DNA from: Bombyx mori
Taxonomy: Eukaryota > Arthropoda > Insecta > Lepidoptera > Bombycidae
NCBI RefSeq assembly: GCF_030269925.1
Contig: NC_085109.1
Span: 434,001 to 498,000 of the forward strand
DNA: 64,000 nt
Direction of reading: 5' to 3'
A model generated the notes under the pieces. The model saw only the letters and a program-made list of their open reading frames with translations, was not told the DNA's origin and made no database searches. Position numbers and translations under genes: made by a program. This document shows positions 56,893-64,000 of this stretch, piece after piece (the stretch's first letter is position 1; every line of letters starts with the position of its first letter).

Positions 56893-57370
56893 GTAACAGT
56901 GGTCCCTCTGCAATCGAAATTCGACTATAATTGTAATTATAAGTTTGAACATTATTATGACTCTATTGTCAAAGACTATACTTTTATGATCACAGATTTT
57001 GCCAAAGCTTCACTATAGAAAAATAATATTAAAGTCAAACAATATTAATCTATTCTCAATTTCACCACAGACTTTAAGCAACAACAAAAGTTTGACGATA
57101 AACAAAAGAATATGCGTGTGTGTGTGTGTGCGTGTGTGTGTGGTGTGCGTGTGCGTGAGTGCGTGTGTGTGTCAAATACATTATAGTGTTGTTAATATAT
57201 TTTTTATTGATTTAATGTATTTTTTATGCATAATTTAAACAAAATTTAGTATTCTGCACTCTTTTTCTATATATACTCTCTCTAAGTGTGAGAAATTTTA
57301 TAATCCTCAGTCCGCACAATATTCGTAAAAAGGGTTGTAAAGTTTTTGCTTCATGTATTACTACCTATAC
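56893..57370 (+). repeat. Family D element with expanded TG tract
   Basis: gtccctctgcaatcgaaatt to ttgcttcatgtattacta; the internal TG-rich part is expanded to about 60 bp (57114-57172). Confidence 0.8.
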
Positions 57371-57544
57371 ATATAGATTATAGTATTTTGTCCGTGACTG
57401 AATTTTGTCATAACTTTAGAAAATAAAGGTATAGTCGCATTTCAATTGATTTTTATCTTTATTTTGATCTTTATTGCTAACATTAAGATGAGTACGAGAT
57501 CTCAGAATCTACTCAAGATAGACAGTAACAGAAATCACAGACAC

Positions 57545-57650
57545 ACATCGTGAACATCGCCATTCACTTTGAGGTTTGAGGTCGAAATCCACTGAAATAA
57601 CGGCTACAATCCTTTAAACTGGAACACGTGGCTACAGAAACTTGTCTATG
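57545..57650 (-). repeat. Very old Bm1-like copy
   Basis: cgccattcactttgaggttt ... gaaataacggctacaatcct ttaaactgg follows Bm1 in reverse with low identity. Confidence 0.4.
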
Positions 57651-57915
57651 AATTCTACATAACCCTGAACATATATCTTTTCAGTCTTTCAGAATATGGT
57701 AAGGCAAGATCAAAGGTTCACGTGGCTTCCAACAGGATAGCTCGATCTTATTTCATTACCCATGAAAATTACTTTATGTAAATTTCTTCAAGATAATACA
57801 AGTGTCTAATTCTTCCAAAAGATACATTAAAGTGGAACGCTGTAAAGAATATCTAATATTAGCAAACAGTCACGCGCTCACAGCGGAACTGATTAGTATG
57901 CATTCGTTTCCTTAC

Positions 57916-57969
57916 CTCCAGACCCTGTGCGGACTGAGTCTCGTAAAAGCGTGTAGATCGAATTATCGC
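57916..57969 (-). CDS. Calpain-like gene, N-terminal exon 2
   Basis: 54-base exon with a strong pyrimidine-rich acceptor (cttttccgctacag) and donor GAG|GTAAGG. In the frame demanded by the next exon it is fully open and reads DNSIYTLLRDSVRTGSG. This resembles the short helical N-terminal region of calpains that precedes the LFEDPEFPA motif. It starts and ends in phase 1. Confidence 0.65.
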
Positions 57970-58039
57970 CTGTAGCGGAAAAGTAAGTATCATTCTGTTT
58001 TTATTAGTATATACCTGCTGTTTATGACTTTTTTGTGTT

Positions 58040-58255
58040 ATCTATACACGATCAGAGATCGATCATCGATTACCGGTCAAACTCGTCGATATGCAATCTA
58101 GCCCATAGACACAGCCCATTGGTTTCGCGCCGGATCTTCTCAGTGGGTGGCGATTGCGATCCGGTGGTAGATCATGCGAACTACAACTCTTGTCAAGGAC
58201 AGTGTTAGCAAATACTCTCGGGTTAAATCCGTCTTTTTGTGCTAACGCAACAGCT
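58040..58255 (+). repeat. Family C retroposon, divergent
   Basis: acacagcccattggtttcgc, gatcttctcagtgggtggcg and gatccggtggtagatcatgc; no A-tail remains. Confidence 0.75.
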
Positions 58256-58276
58256 CAAAACGAGCTCCATACTTAC

Positions 58277-58298
58277 TCAATAGTTTACCCGAGGACAT
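58277..58298 (-). CDS. Calpain-like gene, candidate first coding exon
   Basis: Short exon coding MSSGKLL plus one base, ending A|GTAAGT (donor complement at 58271-58276). Its phase (one base over) joins exactly to the exon at 57969, where the split codon becomes Ser. The ATG context is poor (C at -3), and 22 bases carry little information by themselves, so the choice rests on the donor and phase match. A 5' UTR exon or another start further right is possible. It sits just right of a divergent family C repeat. Confidence 0.5.
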
Positions 58299-58594
58299 AA
58301 GACGTGAGAGCCTATACTTGCTAAATTTAAAAGTTTATCAAAAAACACTTGTTAAGTAAATACGTTGTAACCATTTACGTAAATTAATTGTATTAATATT
58401 ACCTAATTTAATAATTTATAAGCTATGTTTATATAAAGCGAGCTACCTGCAGTCAAATTGCGTAAGCAGTTTTGCGGGACATAGTTTAAATGAAAGTGTA
58501 ACTTTTTATGAATAAATATATTACATACATACATAGTAAAACAGAAAAACGCATAGAACCATCATCAGAAACGTTACAAGGAAATGTATACATG

Positions 58595-58695
58595 CAGCAT
58601 GCAGCTTTTCTTGAAAATGTCGTAAGGGAGATTCAAGCATCTGACAAGTATCTTGCATTCTGTGGTGGTTACCGCCATACATTATATCCGACATA
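58595..58695 (+). repeat. Family I repeat
   Basis: cttgaaaatgtcgtaaggga, gattcaagcatctgacaagt and a ggtggttaccgcca end; no inverted duplication in this copy. Confidence 0.65.
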
Positions 58696-59431
58696 ATAAT
58701 CTCTAAATTTTATTGAAATTATACTTCTTTAGGCGCGTTATGAAAAATTGATGAGAGTGAAATTTTAATATGGGCGCGCACCGTGACACAAAATTAACAG
58801 AATGAAGTTGCCCACTAAATCGCTCATTACAATACGACCGACGTAACTTGGCGAGTCTGAATATAGCCGCAGGTGAACTTTCGCGCATGTACACTCGTAA
58901 AAAAAGTGTTCTTAGCATTCATTTTTTAGTTATATAAATGATAAACTTATTATTTAATATAATTCATACTAAATATTATTAAATTATTAACGTTAAATAT
59001 TTATTATTAATTATTTAATATTTAAAAAATATATATATAAAAATAAAGTATAACTTCTTACGCGCGTACATAAGTACACGCACCCTTTTTTTTAATGAAA
59101 ATACACTTCAGTGCGTGTTATCAATTTTGTTAATCGATCAAACTAAGCCGACCAAGGTTTTGCTCACATGTAACGTGTCTGTTACAATCAGATGCTCACA
59201 TCGTCGCATCGCATCGCATCGCACCGCTCGTATGAAACCTGATCCCATTTCCAGTAAAATGCACATATTAATCATTTCCAAGTGTTTAACATCGCGTAAT
59301 TACTGATTAAATGGCAAGTTCAATGATTTCATAATGGTGTGCTCTTACGGCTGACTGACCATCTGTCCGTCACCGGTAGCTTACTGTTCGTGGCTGAATT
59401 CTGACAACAAAATAAAATGAAAACGTCAAGA
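58696..59431. other. AT-rich stretch, nothing recognised
   Basis: Very AT-rich around 58960-59050; a short cgcatcgcatcgcatcgca microsatellite at 59204-59222. Confidence 0.5.
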
Positions 59432-59549
59432 AGTCGTCGTGGCCTAAAAGATAAGACGCCCGGTGCAATGGTATCTGGCGATGCACCGGTTTTCGGGTCC
59501 CGCAGGAGGGTACCGATTTTTCTAATGAAATACATCCTTAGCAAATGTT
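59432..59549 (+). repeat. Bm1 tRNA-like head, interrupted
   Basis: gtcgtcgtggcctaaaagat to ctaatgaaatacatccttag and caaatgttt, after which a reverse Bm1 begins. Confidence 0.85.
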
Positions 59550-59794
59550 TCTTTTTTTTTCTTTTTTTTTTTCTTTTTCTTTTCTTTATTGCTTAGATGG
59601 GTGGACGAGCTCACAGCCCACCTGATTTTAAGTGGTTACTGGAGCCCATAGACATCTTCAACGTAAATGCGCCTCCCACCTTGAGATATAAGTTCTAAGG
59701 TCTCAAGTATAGTTACAGCGGCTGCCCCACCCTTCAAACCGAAACGCATTACTGCTTCACGGCAGAAATAGGCAGGGTGGTGGTACCTACCCGC
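59550..59794 (-). repeat. Bm1 SINE body, reverse, abutting a forward head
   Basis: Long T-rich tract (59550-59588) then gcttagatgggtggacgagc to gtggtggtacctacccg. Its 5' end is cut short. Confidence 0.9.
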
Positions 59795-60432
59795 CGGTGT
59801 TTGTGAATGCTAATTTCACAATGGCATGTTTTAAAGTGCGCTTGCGATAGCACGGCCACATTCAAATTAAATATGCTCTCTCCAGCAAAAAGTATTTAGA
59901 AATAGTACCTACATCTATTTTGAGCGGTATCGAGGTGCTAATTAGTAAGCGACTCAGACGGCGATGCCTCAAAATATATGCTGATTTGAACAGCGTTAGG
60001 TCAAGTGCGGTAGGAGCACAGGGTCGTACTTCAGACATATTTGGGGGCGAGGCTGCGATACACTTCATTTGAAACTCCACTCACATTTGCTGTAGAGCAG
60101 TAATTAGATGTATCTTGGAGTTCCAGAAGCTATTGATATAAAGATAAAGATAAAGAAGCCTTTATTAACAACCTTAATTCATATTTAGGTACATTTATCT
60201 TTTCATTTGACATCGGCTAAGATTGTTTTGCTTTCGCATATATATATAGCTATTGATATAATTAGAGGTAATTCTACGATCAATTGGACATGAAGAGTAT
60301 AGACAGGCTTTATGTGGCGTAAACGAATGAACTATGACTATCGCTTTCATTTGAGTCTAAAAGAAGAGTAGCATTTTCAAATGTAGACGGAAGATGGCAG
60401 TGTTACTGGAGCCCATGGTCAGCACATAAGAC

Positions 60433-60654
60433 TGGTGGTAGGACCTCTTGTGATACTGGTGGTAGAACCTCTTGTGAGTCCGCGCGCGTAGGTACCGCCA
60501 CCTTGCCTATTTCTGCCGTGAAGCAGTAATGCGTTTCGGTTTGAAGGATGGGGCAGCCGTTTTAACTATACTTGAGACCTTGGAACTTATATCTCAAGAT
60601 GGGTGGCGCATTTACGTTGTAGATGTCTATGGGCTCCAGTAGCCACTGGAAAAA
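60433..60654 (+). repeat. Bm1 SINE, headless, with duplicated start
   Basis: actggtggtaggacctcttg appears twice in tandem (60433 and 60455) before the body. It stops at gctccagtagccactgg, without the usual 3' end. Confidence 0.88.
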
Positions 60655-61207
60655 AGACACGACACAAAAAAGATACGAGGTTAAAGTATCTGTCATGTTG
60701 TCAAATCGGAATACATGACTATTTCACAGCAGAAATAAGCAGAATGGCGGTATTTATCTGTTTGTGATCATAATACATCGTAAAAAAGTAGTCACAGATA
60801 ATATGTTAAACATTATTGTTATCTCAAGAACAAAACCATTGTAATCAACTATATAATAAGTGCATGAATTTGTGCACTTGATGGATATACAAATACATAT
60901 ATGGTTTTTGTTGTATTTATAATAGACAAAAAAAAACGAGTGTCTATTATCTGTATAAAAACTTCTTGAATACCTTACAAACCAATCAATGAAACAGTTA
61001 GAATTTCACAATAATACTTATCAGATAATTCTACGAATATTGCACTCAGTGGAATTCTTTAGTTTCAAAGTATGCTTGTAAAAACACGTCCTCTTAAAGT
61101 TATCAGTGTATCTAAGCAATTATTAAGAATTAGACAATGTGTGATAATCTACGCGTGTTGCAGAATATCACATGACATCTGGGTAGATATAAATTTTATA
61201 TTTTTAC
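60655..61207. other. AT-rich stretch, nothing recognised
   Basis: A faint Bm1-like trace near 60695-60780; otherwise unassigned. Confidence 0.4.
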
Positions 61208-61495
61208 TAGCTGACCCGGCAGACTTCGTAGTGCCTCAATCGATAAATAAAAGACCTAAACTTTTGTATAAAATAAACTCAAAACAAACAAAAGGAACCC
61301 GTCCGAAGGGGGACGCATTAAAAGGAAAACAAAATTGTTATTTTTATTTAATTCCGATCATTTTCATGTTTATCTACCTTTTAAACCTTCTCTGGACTTC
61401 CACAAATAATTAAAGACCCAAATTAGCCAATTCGGTCCAGCCGTTCTCGAGTTTTAGCGAGACTAACGAACGGCAGTTAATTTTTATCTATATAA
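61208..61495 (+). repeat. Family E short interspersed element
   Basis: actagctgacccggcagact to agactaacgaacggcagtta then ttatctatata. Confidence 0.87.
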
Positions 61496-61814
61496 ATTTT
61501 AATATAGTTAATTGTGGAACTAATACTTCTGTTTCGATTCGCTCCTGTACTCAGATCACATACTAGTGACAGTTTAAAGAGAACGGTACCGGCGACGCGG
61601 CGGCATGCGCTAGATATAAAACACACAGAATGATGTTATAAATACAAGTTTATTTGTATCCGTTTTGTTTGTAAATATTGCTCGCTGTTAAGGAGTTTAC
61701 TATCTATTTAATTAAGTCTCTGTTGACCGCTGGAGTCGGAGACCGCATATTTGAGTCGGACCACGCAGACATCACGTGCATACACATCATACGTAACATC
61801 ATCAACTGCTTGAG

Positions 61815-62070
61815 GTATTCCGGTCATCGTTCTCGTCGAACCCGTCGCTTGCGAAGAAGTAAATTAACACACAGACACAGCCCACTGAGTTTCTCGTCGG
61901 ATCTTCTCAGTGGGTCGCGTTTCCGATCCGGTGGTAGATCCTGCGAAGCACGGCTCTTGCTAGGGTTCGTGTTAGCAACGTCGTCAGGTTTGAGCCCCGT
62001 GAGCTCACCTACTAGTTAAGGTTACGCTGAAATAGCCTCTCAAGGCTATCAGCTTAGGTAGGAAAAAAAA
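61815..62070 (+). repeat. Family C retroposon
   Basis: tattccggtcatcgttctcg to cagcttaggtaggaaaaaaa; the gctcgacgag part is deleted. Confidence 0.9.
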
Positions 62071-62267
62071 ATCTTGAGGTGATCATGAGGTCGTAGTCTT
62101 GCACTAACGACTGACCTCTTCTTCGAAGTAGGAAGGATGCTCTTACTATCTTACTCTTACGCTGTAGCTGAATTGAGCATTAATAATAGCATTGAGCATT
62201 GAGCATTAAGAATTAATGAGTTTTAATAATATTCTAGTTTTAACAGTCTTTCAGCAAGCCGCGGTTT

Positions 62268-62478
62268 TTTTTATTGCCCTTGTAGGCAGACGAGCATGAG
62301 AGAGAGAGGAGTGAGTGTTGAGATGACGGCTGATAGAAGAGAATGGAAGAGAAAAATTAGCTGTGCCGACCCCACATAGTGGGATAAGGTGGAGAAAAAG
62401 AAAGTAGGCAGACGAGCACACGGCCCACCTGATGGTGAGTGGTTACCGTGGCCCATGGACTTCAGCAATGCAATCACC
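62268..62478 (-). repeat. Family B LINE 3' end carrying a family F insert
   Basis: attgcccttgtaggcagacg on the left; after the insert the sequence restarts at taggcagacgagcacacggc and continues to gacttcagcaatgc. Confidence 0.88.
62296..62406 (+). repeat. Family F retroposon fragment nested in family B
   Basis: gagagagaggagtgagtgtt ... gctgtgccgaccccacatag tgggataaggtggagaaaa. Flanked by the perfect 14-bp repeat taggcagacgagca (62282-62295 and 62407-62420). Confidence 0.88.
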
Positions 62479-63179
62479 ATATTAGCGGATTGTGTTAAAG
62501 TATTTCTCAATTCCTTTAATGTAATTTTTTGTTTCTTTTGTTTTTAATTTATGTGTAAAATAACAAGAGTTTTTTTTTATTTAAATAATAACAATGTGAA
62601 CTATATTAAGCTGTGTAAGAGTCGTAAAGTGTGTAGCAACGGTAGCGTGGCCTACATGTAGGACGGTTACCACTACGGGTTACCATTCACTTCATATCCT
62701 CGTTCACTTACGGATCTTGTGCTGAGCCTTTAGCTAAACGGTAATCATGGATTAATTACAATTTATATAGACTTCTGATTTCAAATAATTTCGCCTATTT
62801 AGATTCATATGGACTAAGCGAGAAGATGGTTTGTGATTGTGGCAGCAAAGCAGAGAAATCCAAATCACTGTCTTATTATTTAAGATTAGCGACCCGCCCT
62901 CACTTCGGTTCGGAAATTTTATTATTGATAGCTGAGTCCGCGGTACGACAATAACCGTGGGAAACGCCGCGGGGCGAAGCTAGTCTAAAAAAAGTAGCCT
63001 AAGTTATTAGGTTATAAGTTAAGCCTAAGTTATAAGTACTTTAATCCATACATATTTAATGTACATTTATTATTAAAGCTATTATATATCCATCAATTAT
63101 TCTAATTATACTCGCTTCTGTAGTTTATTGAGGTTACAAGACAAGTATTTTAAAAAAATTGAAGACCATGCCTTCCTCT
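62479..63179. other. Unassigned stretch
   Basis: AT-rich, no exon or well-supported repeat noticed. Confidence 0.4.
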
Positions 63180-63265
63180 TCCTTATGTCGATCTCCTCAT
63201 TACTGAGGGTCGTGACTCTCTGGCTGCATCAATAAGAAGACCGTGCACAACCGAGGTCTAATGGC
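63180..63265 (-). pseudogene. Family J LINE remnant
   Basis: tactgagggtcgtgactctc parallels the gagggtcgtgaccacttcct of 49005-49025 and the end of the 12480 copy. Confidence 0.5.
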
Positions 63266-63631
63266 TGGGAGGGAATAGAGTATTGTGGTTACAAAAAGAC
63301 GGATACTTTATATTTTAATGGAGTCAAAGTTCCAATTTTTCTCAATGCTTTAAATGGGCAGTTGAACTGTCGATCGGAGAGAGAGTCTGCCCACCTGTTG
63401 TTAAGCAGGTGCCGGACCCCACGGTTAAGGCAACACTAATCTCGCCACGCAACCTGGCGCCTCAATTGTGTATTTTCATGACTATTATTAACATGCAAAC
63501 ATGAACGAGATTGTTTCATAGAAGAAGTGATAAGATGCCGGCACACACACGAGTGTCCTCAGTGACCATGTCCAACAGTGAAACTAAAAATAATTGCAGT
63601 TCCGTCACGAGACGAAAAAAGGAGATATCTA

Positions 63632-64000
63632 TAGATTAATACATGAACCAAAACTTTGTACTCCTTTATAGAGAACATAGAGAAGGAGCGCAATATGTTA
63701 ATATTTTTTTTAATTATGCAAAAAGGATATTAAATCAATAAAAAAACATTACACACACTAGCATGTATTTGACACACACACGCATGCATACTATTTTTTT
63801 ATTGTCAGACTTTTCTTATTGCTTATAGTCTGTGGTCAAATTGAGAATAGATGAATATTGTTTGTCTTTATTAATATTTGGGTAAAGTGTAGTCTTGGCC
63901 AAAATCTGAGATTAAGAAGTATAATAGTCTTTGACAATAGAATCTTAATAGTGTACAAACTTAAAATTTCAATTAATTATACTCGAATTTCGACTACCGG
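63632..64000 (-). repeat. Family D element, reverse, at window end
   Basis: agattaatacatgaaccaaa ... catgtatttgacacacacac ... actcgaatttcgactaccgg; it reaches the last base of the window, nearly complete. Confidence 0.85.

Larger units (their letters stand above)
864..58298 (-). other. Calpain-like (Calpain-C-type) gene, whole span
   Basis: Minus-strand gene of about 57 kb assembled from 14 coding exons with GT-AG junctions whose phases agree at every adjacent pair. Known calpains run anchor, protease core (PC1 with Cys, PC2 with His and Asn), C2-like domain III, PEF domain; the exons here follow that order. About 92 codons lie before the unfound interval (50660-12368) and 547 codons after it. 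The unfound part should hold the catalytic Cys region, roughly 50-70 residues in other calpains. In the PC2 exon the catalytic His is Gln and the Asn is Ala, so the product is inferred to be proteolytically inactive, as described for Drosophila Calpain-C. The PEF domain is degenerate and very GC-rich. Introns hold nearly all the mobile DNA of the window. The final exon was not located. The family call is firm; assignment to the Calpain-C subgroup is inference. Confidence 0.85.

Noticed and set aside
57114..57172. TG-rich tract as a Z-DNA regulatory site
   Set aside because: It is the expanded internal TG part of a family D element; other copies have a shorter version.

Overview
The window looks like lepidopteran nuclear DNA, most likely silkworm (Bombyx mori or a close relative). 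The main reason is about twenty copies of a SINE that I recognise as Bm1. They lie among many other retroposon 3' ends with A-tails, short DNA transposons (MITEs) and LTR elements, all in AT-rich intron-like sequence. I see no bacterial operons, CRISPR arrays, rRNA genes or functional tRNA genes.

One host gene accounts for all the credible cellular coding sequence I found. It is a calpain-family gene on the minus strand, running from a candidate ATG at 58298 to at least 864, about 57 kb. I could place 14 coding exons with consensus splice sites, and every adjacent pair keeps the reading frame: 58277-58298, 57916-57969, 52688-52754, 50661-50793, then a 38 kb gap holding one or more exons I did not find, then 12227-12367, 11706-11880, 10408-10658, 5077-5249, 4543-4906, 4343-4415, 3560-3613, 2479-2656, 1987-2163 and 864-919. 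The order matches a classical calpain: N-terminal anchor, protease core, domain III (C2-like), and penta-EF-hand (PEF). Two of the three catalytic residues are visibly lost (His to Gln in the GHAY motif, Asn to Ala in the NPWG motif). The EF-hand loops have also lost most of their acidic ligands. This is the expected picture for a catalytically dead, Calpain-C-like pseudoprotease. The terminal exon was not found and may lie left of the window.

The introns are filled with mobile DNA. The notable elements are: a 3.4 kb Ty3/gypsy element (14796-18176) with identical LTRs and a deletion removing RT, RNase H and the integrase core; a 5'-truncated R1-clade LINE (54248-56222) with a perfect 16-bp target duplication; a hAT MITE (51744-51977) with a perfect 8-bp duplication; a piggyBac-like MITE (46417-46689); a long foldback element split by Bm1 (3756-4144); solo LTRs from two families; and several nested insertions whose target duplications give an order of events. 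Recurrent families I could not name are labelled by letter: B (Jockey-like LINE 3' end), C (retroposon with a conserved 3' region), D/E/G/L (short elements starting ACTAG), F, H, I, J (LINE C-terminus), K, M.

Limits: all homology calls come from reading motifs by eye. Repeat boundaries are good to roughly 5-20 bases unless a target duplication is quoted.
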